A stretch of 64,000 nt of DNA from Lactiplantibacillus plajomi (GCF_005405405.1 NZ_BJDZ01000001.1:89340-153339); one strand, 5' to 3'. Positions 17,291 through 26,177 are shown, numbered from the stretch's first letter. Notes: a model not told the origin generated them from the letters alone. A program made the numbers and translations.

Positions 17291-19075
17291 ATCATTAACA
17301 TAAAGGTATCAGATAATAATCACGAAGCTACCTTATTAAAAACTAAAGCATTTTTAATCATCACCATTGTCGCAATTGCTTTATTAGTACCCCAAATTCT
17401 AACTAAAAGTATTGTCCTAGGATCAGATGCAATTTTTCATTTTAATCGGATTTACGATACAGCTCAACAAATTCGTACCGGCAATTTCAACTATTTCCAA
17501 TCTAATTATGGCTTCCAACAGGCTGGTCGAATCATTACCCCACTGTATGGGCCCTTAATGAGTTATCTATTAGGAACTATTTTGCTATTAACTGGGAGCT
17601 GGCTTAAATTTCAAGTTATTATCAACCTCCTAGTCTTAGTCATTGCTGGCTATGGTTTATTTTTGCTTGCCAAAAGAACTGGCGCAGAACAAACATTCGC
17701 ATTAATTGCCGGCATATTATTTATGACTAGCGTCTCCGTTACAGCTTGGATTACCAAACAACACTTTACCTCTGTTGGATTAATACTTATTCCCTACGTT
17801 CTCTATTATGCTATCGATTTCTTAGAGGAAGATCGTCCCCTACGTATCTGGGGACTTGCGCTTTCAATGGCACTAATCGTTGAAACCCATTTTCTGAGTG
17901 CGTTATTCGCGGTTGTTGCGCTCGTCATCTTGTTTATCATCGGTTTAATTATTCATAAAAATAAATTAGCCTTTTTCCGTCAAGTTGCCTTTGCCGGTAC
18001 CATAGCGCTGCTATTAACCCTAAATGTCTGGGGTAGTCTATTAGATGTTTACCATGGAAACCATTTATTATCAACTTGGCCATATCAGAACTTAGATGCA
18101 GGCGCAATGAAACTCTCATTTGCCGAAGAAACTGAAACACAACTTGGATTGACCTTATCAATTTTATTAATCATACAATTAATATATGTAGCAACTCATT
18201 TAAAGCAAGTTTCAAGAAACAATCTAATTTTTTCATTTATAGGTGGATTTTTCTTACTACTTTCTTCTAAATTAATGCTCTGGAATTTTCTGGGAGCTGC
18301 CTTCCCATCATTAACAACTTTAATGCAATATCCATCGCGAATTCGTGGAATTGCAGTGGTTTTCCTATTTACAGCTATCGCACTTAGTTGCAGCGAAAAC
18401 GCTGTTCACTACTCAAAATTACGACCAATCTTAACTGGAAGTCTATTATTAGTCGCAACGTTTGCCGCGTTTAATACTTATATGAACATGACTCAGTTAG
18501 CACAAACTTGGCACTCTGATCAACCAATCAGCGCAACGAATGCTATCGTTAAACGTAAGCATTTAACTGCAGATCAAATTCGAGGAGCATTCCGGTCAGC
18601 CAATTTAAGTAAAGGTTTAAAAGTAGTGCCCAAATCAACTCCCGACTACTTACCCACTCATACAAAAGTTGATCCAGCACACTATCTTAAAATGCATCCG
18701 TACGCTCTAGTTTCCACTAATCTCATAAAAAACAATGGGTTTGATAAGTTTGTACTCAGCGATGGTACTTTAAAAATAAAATGGTATTCGAAAACCACTA
18801 AGCAAGTAACGCTCCCCGCCGTTATCTATGCACATAGCAATATAACACTCAATAAACATAACGTGAAAGCTACAAAATTAACAACAACGCAAATTGGTAA
18901 TCCAATTGTTCAGTCAAAACCAGGGAATAATGTCGCCACTATTAATTACCACACTTCCAAAACAGTATCTACCTTGATTTGGATTTCATTAATACTCTGG
19001 CCAATAACGCTATTAGTTATCTTAGTTGTTAAAACCATTAAAGTAGTTCAAAATAGGCACCATTTATCACTATAA
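17291..19075 (+). CDS. Large multi-spanning membrane protein (PTPS-related membrane protein type)
   Basis: About 594 aa with some 11-13 membrane helices and a C-terminal extracytoplasmic part before a last helix (about 560-582). Near the start, GSDAIFHFNRIYDTAQQIR and YGPLMSYLLGTILLL resemble the GxDxxFHxxRI motif and following loop of the '6-pyruvoyl-tetrahydropterin synthase-related' membrane family, which is built like GT-C glycosyltransferases. An envelope sugar role is only inference. Start problem: AAGGAG abuts TTG 17285, while ATC 17291 and ATT 17294 lie at usable distances; I chose ATC. Codons are AT-rich and the gene lies between IS remnants, suggesting transfer. Confidence 0.65.
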   Translation: MINIKVSDNNHEATLLKTKAFLIITIVAIALLVPQILTKSIVLGSDAIFHFNRIYDTAQQIRTGNFNYFQSNYGFQQAGRIITPLYGPLMSYLLGTILLLTGSWLKFQVIINLLVLVIAGYGLFLLAKRTGAEQTFALIAGILFMTSVSVTAWITKQHFTSVGLILIPYVLYYAIDFLEEDRPLRIWGLALSMALIVETHFLSALFAVVALVILFIIGLIIHKNKLAFFRQVAFAGTIALLLTLNVWGSLLDVYHGNHLLSTWPYQNLDAGAMKLSFAEETETQLGLTLSILLIIQLIYVATHLKQVSRNNLIFSFIGGFFLLLSSKLMLWNFLGAAFPSLTTLMQYPSRIRGIAVVFLFTAIALSCSENAVHYSKLRPILTGSLLLVATFAAFNTYMNMTQLAQTWHSDQPISATNAIVKRKHLTADQIRGAFRSANLSKGLKVVPKSTPDYLPTHTKVDPAHYLKMHPYALVSTNLIKNNGFDKFVLSDGTLKIKWYSKTTKQVTLPAVIYAHSNITLNKHNVKATKLTTTQIGNPIVQSKPGNNVATINYHTSKTVSTLIWISLILWPITLLVILVVKTIKVVQNRHHLSL

Positions 19076-19091
19076 TAACTGATTAACATCT

Positions 19092-19133
19092 AAAACGGAT
19101 GAGAGACCAAAGTTTAGTCTCTCATCCGTTTTA
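19092..19133 (+). terminator. Terminator after the large membrane protein
   Basis: AAAACGGATGAGAGAC (19092-19107) pairs with GTCTCTCATCCGTTTT (19117-19132) without mismatch, followed by AATT. Confidence 0.8.
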
Positions 19134-19261
19134 ATTGCTAAGCAATTCCTGCAATCAATCATTAGCGTAACCAACTTCATGATGTTTAAGCCTATCGTGA
19201 CAATTCCAACTTTCTTTGTAGCTTTATCCAAATAACGTACAAGAAACGTCTTAAATGGCGA

Positions 19262-20012
19262 ATTATCAAATCAAGCGCTACTTTTTGTCGAAGAAAACTT
19301 CACTTACTACAAGACCTTGCGTGGACAGCTATTTAAATCTGTAACGAATGCGATAATCTCCTAGTCATTTAAATCGTTCAAATCAGTTCCTTGAGAAAAG
19401 TATTCGCAAATTAAACCGTTAATGCTTTCATCAGTTCCACATTGTTGTGGTGCGTGTGAATTCGGGAAAAACACTGGTGTTTCTAAAGTGTCAATGATGT
19501 CTTGATATTTGGCAAACTCAGTTCCACAATCAGGCGCAATTGTCTTTACCCGCTTCGGTGTAACGTTATTTAATAAGCCTATCATAGCTTATGCCACAGG
19601 CTCAGCCGCGACTTTACTAACCCGTTCCGCTAATAAGTATCGTGATTTACGGTCTACCAGTGTCACCAACGCTGAGCGTCCAGTTTTACCACGCACTGTA
19701 TCACCTTTCCAATGCCAAACCGAGTTCTATTTTTAGCTGAACGGGGGCATTCATGGATCGAAGACACATCGTTAAAACGACCATGCCGTTTCTTGATAGT
19801 TCCCTTAACTTTGCGCGTTTTACCCCGATGTCTTAACTGACGGGAAATGCCACGGGCACCATGACTTTGACGCTTTTCACCAAGATTATTCAAAGCAATC
19901 CCACGATAAATTGGATTATAGCTGATTTTCCAGTTACTATGCTCAAAATGTAAACGTCCTGCAATTTGTTCTGGGGACCATTTACGCCTGTAAGTATTCG
20001 CTCAATACTTGT
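19262..20012 (-). pseudogene. Decayed IS30-family transposase
   Basis: Read on the minus strand in several frames: RKWSPEQIAGRLHFEHSNW, then SHGARGISRQLRHRGKTRK, SIHECPRSAKNRTRFG, then after frameshifts PDCGTEFAKYQDI, FFPNSHAPQQCGTDESINGL and EIIAFVTDLNSCPRKVL, and finally VVSEVFFDKK. These are the consecutive blocks of IS30 transposases, including the D of the DDE core and HAPWQRGTNEN. At least two frameshifts and an in-frame TAG interrupt it, and the N-terminal helix-turn-helix part is absent. Confidence 0.85.
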
Positions 20013-20288
20013 TATTTTAATTGAGAACCTAATCCCCCCTAAATTTGGATTTACTCCAACTTAGAGGGGGATTCACTTTAACCCTGTTGTACGACCTCCC
20101 TCTATTTTATGGTAATTTAAGAGTAGATCCCTATAGCCTTTTATTTAATTTATGTTTTGAATTTAAATGTATATTAATTTAAAATCATTATATTTATTTC
20201 CAAAGAAACTAAGTGTTAGTAATTAACTGCACAAATATAAAAAAATGACTCTACCGCTTGATAGCAGTAGGGCCAAAGAGTTAGGTTT

Positions 20289-20313
20289 AAGTACAATATG
20301 GGGGATTGTACTT
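20289..20313. repeat. Perfect 9-bp inverted repeat
   Basis: AAGTACAAT (20289-20297) and ATTGTACTT (20305-20313) flank the 7-nt loop ATGGGGG. No T run follows on the plus strand, so an operator or RNA hairpin is more likely than a terminator. Confidence 0.5.
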
Positions 20314-20341
20314 GCTTGTCCATCCACTTTGGGGGAGTAAA

Positions 20342-20455
20342 ATGAACAAGTATATAACTATTAGGTACGATTATATGCTATTACATAATTGTGAAGAAAG
20401 TGTGAATATTTGCCCTAAAACGTTAGTTAATATATATATTTCTTTAGAAGTATGA
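20342..20455 (+). CDS. Possible 37-aa small ORF
   Basis: The frame begins MNKYITIRYDYMLLHNCEES and ends at TGA 20453. A GGGGGAG box lies only 4 nt before the ATG, closer than usual. There is no hydrophobic segment and no known family. It follows the inverted repeat at 20289. It could be chance in an AT-rich stretch. Confidence 0.2.
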   Translation: MNKYITIRYDYMLLHNCEESVNICPKTLVNIYISLEV

Positions 20456-20574
20456 TTGTTTTTCTATATAAATAATTATTTCAAGTAATAGGCAACCAGC
20501 TATCACTTTATATTTGCGATTACGTGATGAATGACCGCGATTGCGCTAAAATTTAGCTAGAGGGCGGTGGGCAA

Positions 20575-21267
20575 ATGACAAGTATAGACCTGGTGTTAGC
20601 TTGGCTATGGCGAGTTCTAGTCATGGCGGGATTATTAGTGGGCATTCAAGTGCCACCAATGTTACTTAGATTAATTAACGAATTGATTGGTCAACCAGCC
20701 TTGGTTGGGTGGCAAATTGCGGCAACCTGCCTATATTTTCTGGTTTTTGCCATCGTGGCGATGGTTGCCGGGGTGACGATGCGCCACTACGCCGTATCGG
20801 ATCAATGGACGCGACTAACCCCACACGACTGGCGACTAGTTTGGGGCAGCTATTTCTGCATTATTCTTTGCGAAGGGGCCTTTGAGCTCGTTAATCGCCT
20901 GGTTTACAGCCAATCCGAAACTGAAAATAATTCAATTATCAAAAACTTGATGAGTGGCAGCACGATCGCACTCTGGCTGATGGGCTTTAGCGCCGTCATC
21001 TTAACACCCATCGTTGAGGAATTGATCTTCCGCGGCGCCTTGATGAACCTATTCTTGAATCACGGGAGTTTAAAAATCATTCTAAGCGGTCTCGTATTCG
21101 GTAGCCTGCACAGTAGCTCAACGCTTGCGAGCTGGTTAATTTACGTGATGATGGGGCTAATTTTAGCAACCGTGTACTGGCATTCCCATAAAATTCAAAC
21201 TTCAATTCTATTGCATTTTGTCATCAACGCGGCCGCAATGGGCGTGATGATCTATCAGATTACCTAA
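20575..21267 (+). CDS. CPBP-family intramembrane metalloprotease
   Basis: A 230-aa protein with about six membrane helices. The C-terminal half has the CPBP/Abi motifs: VEELIFRGALMNLF (the glutamate pair and Arg near residue 144), LVFGSLHSS (His) and LLHFVINAAAM (His/Asn), the presumed zinc-binding and catalytic residues. In lactobacilli such proteins are often bacteriocin self-immunity factors or process peptides. An AgrC/AgrA-like pair lies 1.1 kb away, but other genes intervene. GAGGGCGG precedes the ATG. Confidence 0.85.
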   Translation: MTSIDLVLAWLWRVLVMAGLLVGIQVPPMLLRLINELIGQPALVGWQIAATCLYFLVFAIVAMVAGVTMRHYAVSDQWTRLTPHDWRLVWGSYFCIILCEGAFELVNRLVYSQSETENNSIIKNLMSGSTIALWLMGFSAVILTPIVEELIFRGALMNLFLNHGSLKIILSGLVFGSLHSSSTLASWLIYVMMGLILATVYWHSHKIQTSILLHFVINAAAMGVMIYQIT

Positions 21268-21331
21268 AAATGGCCCCCCAAGAATTTATTGAAGTGCCAC
21301 CAGCTCATTTTTAATTATGTTTTTTTAGGAT

Positions 21332-21706
21332 TCAATACCCTGCCAAATCACCGAACCAAACCAGCAACAAGTCAAAGATCAAGAATAACACGTTAAACTG
21401 CAATAACCACCAGTTCATTAACCCGCGTTCACGCACCATTCCGATAATTGAAACCACAATCCCAATAATCGGAATCAAACCACCCTGAAAGAAGCGGTAA
21501 AGCGGAATGTAAGCCTGTTGTGCAAAGAACGTTGGCCCCGTAATTTGGCCCAGCAAGATGAAGAGCAGGAATACCCCGATATTTAATAATGAACAGGCAA
21601 ACGCCGTCTCCGTAATCGTCCCCATTGATAAGCGAAAATGAAATCCCCACCGCAGGATCACCGTCCCAACAATACCTACCGCCAGGATGCTGCCAATAAT
21701 TAACAT
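21332..21706 (-). CDS. Small membrane protein with four helices, unknown function
   Basis: A 124-aa protein: hydrophobic segments at about 2-18 (LIIGSILAVGIVGTVIL), 33-55 (ACSLLNIGVFLLFILLGQI), 72-88 (GLIPIIGIVVSIIGMV) and 97-118 (LLQFNVLFLIFDLLLVWFG). No family is recognised with certainty. The ATG at 21706 follows GAGAGGAC, a better start than the upstream in-frame one at 21745. It is a single gene with its own flanking hairpins. Confidence 0.6.
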   Translation of the reverse strand: MLIIGSILAVGIVGTVILRWGFHFRLSMGTITETAFACSLLNIGVFLLFILLGQITGPTFFAQQAYIPLYRFFQGGLIPIIGIVVSIIGMVRERGLMNWWLLQFNVLFLIFDLLLVWFGDLAGY

Positions 21707-21806
21707 ACTCGTCCTCTCATTCCCCTGTTTTAATAGTTCCACCATACGCTAAAAAGGACGCCAACTCAGCGTTTTTTGGGAAGTTTTAAACTTTTTTAGC
21801 AAATAA

Positions 21807-21845
21807 AAACTGCTAAACCGTGGTAGTACCACCGCTTAGCAGTTT
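21807..21845. terminator. Hairpin between two minus-strand genes
   Basis: AAACTGCTAA (21807-21816) pairs with TTAGCAGTTT (21836-21845), with inner GGT/ACC pairing. It directly follows the gene ending at 21849 on the minus strand. Confidence 0.65.
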
Positions 21846-21848
21846 AAA

Positions 21849-22199
21849 TTATCCCGAACTCTTTGACCCCGTTGTGACCGTTAAAACTTGCGCTTTTTGT
21901 CCTACGACCCGAACAACCACCGACTGAGTTTTCTGAACGGGCATCTGAACACTGAAGCGTCCGTTCTGCTTATTAGAAATTACTCGGCGTCGCCGGTTAC
22001 CACTTTGCAAGGTCACGATGACCCCCTGCTTGGTCCGACCACTAATCGTCGCCGTTCGCGTTTTTGTGTGATAGTCCAGTTTGACCGTCAGCGCCCGCGT
22101 ATGCTGCCGTTGATACCCGCCACGTAGGCTGTATTCCAGCCCAACAATGACGATACAACTTGCCAAAATTAATAGTCCTAACGACCAAAACCGTCGCAC
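21849..22199 (-). CDS. Small membrane-anchored or lipoprotein-like protein with beta domain
   Basis: A 116-aa protein starting at GTG 22199, 8 nt after GGGGG. The N-terminus VRRFWSLGLLILASCIVIVG is a hydrophobic anchor; LASC looks like a lipobox, but hydrophobic residues continue after the cysteine, so a plain membrane anchor is equally possible. The rest is a basic, beta-rich domain (TRTATISGRTKQGVIVTLQS, RFSVQMPVQK, VVVRVVGQKAQVLTVT) resembling bacterial Ig-like folds by its strand pattern. Longer in-frame starts upstream lack a ribosome binding site. Confidence 0.55.
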   Translation of the reverse strand: MRRFWSLGLLILASCIVIVGLEYSLRGGYQRQHTRALTVKLDYHTKTRTATISGRTKQGVIVTLQSGNRRRRVISNKQNGRFSVQMPVQKTQSVVVRVVGQKAQVLTVTTGSKSSG

Positions 22200-22282
22200 A
22201 TCACACACCCCCAGACCGATCCCCATAACCGGTATTTTAATGTCTTCATGATACTCAGAAAGTTCGGTTGCGACACAAAAAA

Positions 22283-22309
22283 GGTGCAAACCTCTAAATA
22301 GGTTGCACC
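22283..22309 (-). terminator. Terminator of the two-component operon
   Basis: GGTGCAACCT pairs with AGGTTTGCACC around ATTTAG, followed on the minus strand by TTTTTT. It lies 44 bp after the response regulator gene. Confidence 0.78.
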
Positions 22310-22352
22310 ACCGTGGTTTCAGAATGTTCAACTTTTGCGATTTTGTTACATT

Positions 22353-23126
22353 TTAGTTCTCATCAAACGTGACCGTCCACTGAGACTTTTGAATCAGTTT
22401 GACTAAGTCCCGCATTTTTCGGGTTGCAATATCGACGGTTTCGCCATTCGCAAAGTAACCCAGCTGGTGTTTCTTATCGATCCGGACTAATTTTTGCGGA
22501 TTAACCAGAAAACTCTTATGCACTCGGAACAACTCCGGGTGGGCCGTCGTTTCGTCACTAATTTTACCGTTATACTGAACCAGCCGCTCCTCTAAGTGCA
22601 GTACCAGCCTATTACGGCTCATACCGGTTTCAATGAACAAAACTTGCGCTAATGGCACGTTGAATAACTGACCACCCTTCGCATAGGAAAACATCGCTTC
22701 ACTAGCGACGCCTTGTTTCGTATAGCGTTCGTAAGCCACGCGGATATCTGTTTCGACCTTTTCTTTGACCGTGGCCGCACCCAGATCCTTAACGATAAAA
22801 TCAAGTGGCTCAATGCGGCGTTCAAATGTCAAGAAAGCCATCTCGGCGTGCGTCGAAACAAACACGATTTTAGCGTTAACGTCTTGTTCGCGAATCTTAC
22901 TAGCCAGCGTCAATCCGTTCAACTCTTGTTCAGGATACTCAATATCCAAAAAATAGAGTCCTTCCTGAACGGGTTGACCGTCCAAATAATCCAGTAATTC
23001 TTGGGCGCGCGGCGTTGCCAAAGTCAGGGCCATGTCAAATTCATTAATCATAATGTGGTTAGCAATAATTTCTCTTAGCGTTGCTAACTGCTCCGGATTA
23101 TCTTCAACAACGAACGTTTTTAACAT
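22353..23126 (-). CDS. LytTR-family response regulator (AgrA/LamR-like)
   Basis: A 257-aa regulator. The receiver domain (1-130) has the acidic FVVEDNPEQ, phosphoacceptor Asp in GLYFLDIEYPE, and the conserved Thr/Ser and Lys equivalents in VSTHAE and IVKDLG. The LytTR DNA-binding domain (about 150-250) shows LFIETG, LFRVHKSFLVNPQKL and RKMRDL. This class controls quorum-sensing and bacteriocin genes through direct repeats. It follows the kinase gene by 6 nt. The pair resembles the LamKR system of L. plantarum, which also lacks an adjacent peptide gene; that comparison is from family knowledge. Confidence 0.9.
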   Translation of the reverse strand: MLKTFVVEDNPEQLATLREIIANHIMINEFDMALTLATPRAQELLDYLDGQPVQEGLYFLDIEYPEQELNGLTLASKIREQDVNAKIVFVSTHAEMAFLTFERRIEPLDFIVKDLGAATVKEKVETDIRVAYERYTKQGVASEAMFSYAKGGQLFNVPLAQVLFIETGMSRNRLVLHLEERLVQYNGKISDETTAHPELFRVHKSFLVNPQKLVRIDKKHQLGYFANGETVDIATRKMRDLVKLIQKSQWTVTFDEN

Positions 23127-23132
23127 GCGTGC

Positions 23133-24446
23133 TTACCCCTTTTCAATACTAATGACGAACTCAAACCGTTGGCGCGCACTAATTTCGTAAGTAACGTTAT
23201 CCAACGGATCTAATAACTCGCGGACGGTGGCCAGTCCCTGGCCATGATTAGTCCCCTTGGTCGTATTACCCGCAACTAATAGCTGGTCCACCCGTTCAAC
23301 GGGTTGCCTGAGCGAATTGGCAAACACTAATTCGACCATCTGCGGATAGTGAATGGCTGCTACCGCAAGTTGCCCATCTGGTTGCGCCTTAGCCGCATCG
23401 ATTGCATTATCAAGTAGGATTCCGCTGACCCGGGCCAGCGTGACCGGGTCAATTGCCAAGCCACTGACCGGGGCGTCGGCCTCCAAGCGTACGGAAATCC
23501 CCGCTTGGCGCGCCACCGAAAACTTATCCTGAATAATCGCCTTGAGCGGCTTATCCTTAATTTGCTCTAAATTATCAAAGTGGCCAAAATCACGGCACAG
23601 GCTCTGTTGTGAACTATCCATAACCGACTTGAAATAAGCTTTTAACTCCGAGTCCTTTGACGTTTCAACGTACTCACTTAGCGACAACAAAATATTTTGA
23701 TAATCGTGCCGGAACTGCCGTAAGTTTTGGTAACTGCGTTCCAAATTATCCACGTAAATGTCGTATTGCCGCCGTTCTAAAGCTTGCCGGTGGGCTTGAA
23801 CCCGCATGGTATAACTATAAAACAAATAAATAAAGGTTCCCGCGTTAATCATTAAAACAGCGACTAAAATTATCATTAAAATACCGACAAAACCGGAACC
23901 AATTCGATAATTATCGGCTGCCGCCGTGATAGCCAGAAAAGCGATCGTGACAACGGTAAGCACACTGACCACGACGTTTAACGTGACGTCGTTGTTCAGC
24001 TGTTGCGGGTGTCGTTTTTGCAGTAACCGAAAGCTGATTGCCACCGCCAGCATGCAAGCCGTCACGATGAGCTCACCCACAATTTCAAATAGCCAACCGC
24101 TCCAATGGTTAATACTCAAACCGACCCAATAAAATAAGCTTTCAGTCGCGTAACTTCCAAAAAAGCTGAACAGGACGTAGGCAATCGTGGCCGTTAAACT
24201 GGTGACAATAAAATACCGTTTATGACGCACAAACGCCAGTAACCCCATGTTAATTAGGAACGTTAGGATGTCCGAGTAATCGTCATACCACATGTAGACG
24301 GCCGTCAAAAACACCGCCATTAGGGTCACGGTAACGTAAACCCTGCGTTGACGTAATTCACGGTTCATTAAAATTTGAAGTAGAAAGACAAGCATCACCG
24401 AATACCAGTGATCAAACGCCGCAATGTACCAATAAACGTAAACGAT
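23133..24446 (-). CDS. AgrC-type sensor histidine kinase with apparent ATC start
   Basis: About 437 aa. Six or so membrane helices fill the first 200 residues; a cytoplasmic kinase follows with the DHp segment NLRQFRHDYQNILLSLSEYV (phospho-His) and a GHKL ATPase with GILLDNAIDAAK (N box) and GTNHGQGLATVRELL (G box). Start: between the upstream in-frame stop (TAA, 24476-24474) and GTG 24398 there is no ATG, GTG or TTG. ATC 24446 lies 6 nt after GGGGAGGGG, whereas GTG 24398 has no site and would truncate the first helix. I therefore chose ATC. Confidence 0.82.
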   Translation of the reverse strand: MVYVYWYIAAFDHWYSVMLVFLLQILMNRELRQRRVYVTVTLMAVFLTAVYMWYDDYSDILTFLINMGLLAFVRHKRYFIVTSLTATIAYVLFSFFGSYATESLFYWVGLSINHWSGWLFEIVGELIVTACMLAVAISFRLLQKRHPQQLNNDVTLNVVVSVLTVVTIAFLAITAAADNYRIGSGFVGILMIILVAVLMINAGTFIYLFYSYTMRVQAHRQALERRQYDIYVDNLERSYQNLRQFRHDYQNILLSLSEYVETSKDSELKAYFKSVMDSSQQSLCRDFGHFDNLEQIKDKPLKAIIQDKFSVARQAGISVRLEADAPVSGLAIDPVTLARVSGILLDNAIDAAKAQPDGQLAVAAIHYPQMVELVFANSLRQPVERVDQLLVAGNTTKGTNHGQGLATVRELLDPLDNVTYEISARQRFEFVISIEKG

Positions 24447-24584
24447 ACCGTACCCCTCCCCCGCGTACCGCCGTTATTCAATAGTCCTATTGTAGCGAAA
24501 GTCTCCGGCTTTGTATATTTCCACCAATAAAACTTAATAATCTTTAACCAAATTAACCTAATTCTGAACAAATGTGAACATAAA

Positions 24585-24613
24585 AAACGGGTGCGCGTTC
24601 AGCACACCCGTTT
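24585..24613 (-). terminator. Hairpin after the 200-aa hypothetical gene
   Basis: AAACGGGTG (24585-24593) pairs with CACCCGTTT (24605-24613); the minus strand continues with TTTATG. It lies just beyond the stop codon of the gene ending at 24625. Confidence 0.65.
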
Positions 24614-24624
24614 GATCATCATTA

Positions 24625-25227
24625 TTAGTGGAAATCGCCCGGCATAAAGCTTTCAATAACGGCCGTGGCGTTAAAAGTTTCAAAATTATGGAAACTTGCT
24701 TCATCAATTTCTGAATAGCGAACCGCAATTTGGGGCCGCTGACTGAGATCGAACATGTTCAAATAGTTAAATTCCAAGTATTTTTTATGTTCACTATGGA
24801 TAAACCCGGTATAACTGTCACCGTGTTTCTTAATCCGACCGGAAAGTTGAATGACTTGGTCATGCTTGAATGCCAACTTCAATAAGGTCTTTAGCAGTGA
24901 ATGCTTCGACTGCTTCTTTAAAAACTTCGCAATCATCCGTTCCGTGTTCCACACGTCGTAATAACCGCGCTGTTGAGCCAACGCAATGATGGTCGCCATA
25001 CTCTTAAGGTAATCGGTCCCGCTAACGACCTTGGCCAGTGACGCCTTCCGAAAGACAACTAAGCCGTCTAATTCACCATCAACGTTAATCGCCATGACGA
25101 GGACGAACTTTTGATCTTGTTGGACAACGTAACCGACACTAAACTGTTCATTGGTACCTTTGGAATAGATTTCAACAAGTTGCTTATTCTTAATCGCTTT
25201 AGCCAAATCGTCGCGAATCGCACTCAT
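24625..25227 (-). CDS. Hypothetical 200-aa cytoplasmic protein
   Basis: The protein starts MSAIRDDLAKAIKNKQLVEI and has no membrane segment. Residues 15-75 look like a small beta barrel (VEIYSKGTNEQFSVGYVVQQ, FVLVMAINVDGELDGLVVFR), and a second similar beta region appears near 135-165 (VIQLSGRIKKHGDSYTGFI), so there may be two related domains around a helical linker. This layout recalls proteins with Sm- or PRC-like barrels, but I do not recognise a family. GGGGG lies 8 nt before the ATG at 25227. Confidence 0.6.
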   Translation of the reverse strand: MSAIRDDLAKAIKNKQLVEIYSKGTNEQFSVGYVVQQDQKFVLVMAINVDGELDGLVVFRKASLAKVVSGTDYLKSMATIIALAQQRGYYDVWNTERMIAKFLKKQSKHSLLKTLLKLAFKHDQVIQLSGRIKKHGDSYTGFIHSEHKKYLEFNYLNMFDLSQRPQIAVRYSEIDEASFHNFETFNATAVIESFMPGDFH

Positions 25228-25355
25228 GCGTGTTCCCCCATTCAATGATGTGGACGCTATCATTCATTAAATTCATAATGCGCCATTTTACTTCAAGTTC
25301 CATAATAACACTAGTAAAAGCCGAAATTCAATTCTCTATCCCCCAGTATCCTGAA

Positions 25356-26177
25356 TCAGAGAATAAATTTATTAATTATCTCCGCCAGCGCATCGTGGTT
25401 GTTATCGGCATTAGTCACGTACTTAGCAACCGCCTTTACCGAATCGATCCCGTTCGCCACACTGACGGGTAACCCAACTGCGTTTAGCATCGATAAGTCG
25501 TTATCGTTATCGCCGACCGCGATAATTTCTTCTGGTTTGATGTTCAGTAATTCGCCTAACTGAACGGAAGCCGTCCCCTTATCGATACCGGCCGGATTGA
25601 ATTCAACGTAGCGGTCAGACGAATAGGTCACGGCCAGTTGGTCCGCTTCCGTCACCGCCGCAACACGCTTAGCCAGGGATTTCCGGTCAGCCATGGTTGG
25701 CAATGCCATGATGATCTTCATGATGTTCATATCTTTAAATTGGCTGAAATCCGCGGTGTTCATTTCTTCAAACTGAACACCGCGATTATGCAGATAAGCT
25801 GAATCGTCAGCCGTTGGGTGGTAAATGTATAAGACGTCCTGCGTATAAACGTGGGTTGCGGCCGCCGGCGTTGCAACCCCGGCTTCAAAAACAACTTTAG
25901 CCAAGTCATACGGCATCGCGTTGATGATCAACGGCCGGTTGTCCTGATTTTCCAATACTAACCCACCGTTATACGAAATTGTGTACTGGTGTGGTTGATT
26001 TTTCAGGTTCATTTGGGCCAAATCATTTTGGAAGGACGTATAGCTCCGGCCAGAATTCGGCACGAAGTAGACCCCCTTAGCGGTTGCAGCTTGAATCGCC
26101 GCGGTATTACCGGCTGACAGCGTCCCGTCGTCGTTCATCAAGGTCTCATCCAGGTCGCAGACAATCATTTTATACAT
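25356..26177 (-). CDS. Cof-type HAD-superfamily phosphatase
   Basis: A 273-aa protein with the HAD motifs of the Cof/YidA subfamily: KMIVCDLDETLMNDDGTLS (motif I, nucleophile Asp), SGRSYTSF (motif II Ser region) and AVGDNDNDLSMLNAVGLPV (motif IV). The middle 90 residues form the C2 cap. These enzymes dephosphorylate sugar phosphates and related small metabolites; the substrate is not predictable. The ATG at 26177 follows GAGAGGG at 8 nt; an ATG at 26198 has no site. Confidence 0.9.
   Translation of the reverse strand: MYKMIVCDLDETLMNDDGTLSAGNTAAIQAATAKGVYFVPNSGRSYTSFQNDLAQMNLKNQPHQYTISYNGGLVLENQDNRPLIINAMPYDLAKVVFEAGVATPAAATHVYTQDVLYIYHPTADDSAYLHNRGVQFEEMNTADFSQFKDMNIMKIIMALPTMADRKSLAKRVAAVTEADQLAVTYSSDRYVEFNPAGIDKGTASVQLGELLNIKPEEIIAVGDNDNDLSMLNAVGLPVSVANGIDSVKAVAKYVTNADNNHDALAEIINKFIL

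Larger units (their letters stand above)
20013..20574. other. AT-rich intergenic region before the CPBP protease
   Basis: It holds a perfect 9-bp inverted repeat (20289-20313) and one marginal 37-codon frame. The rest shows nothing I can name; it probably contains the promoter of the gene at 20575. Confidence 0.4.
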
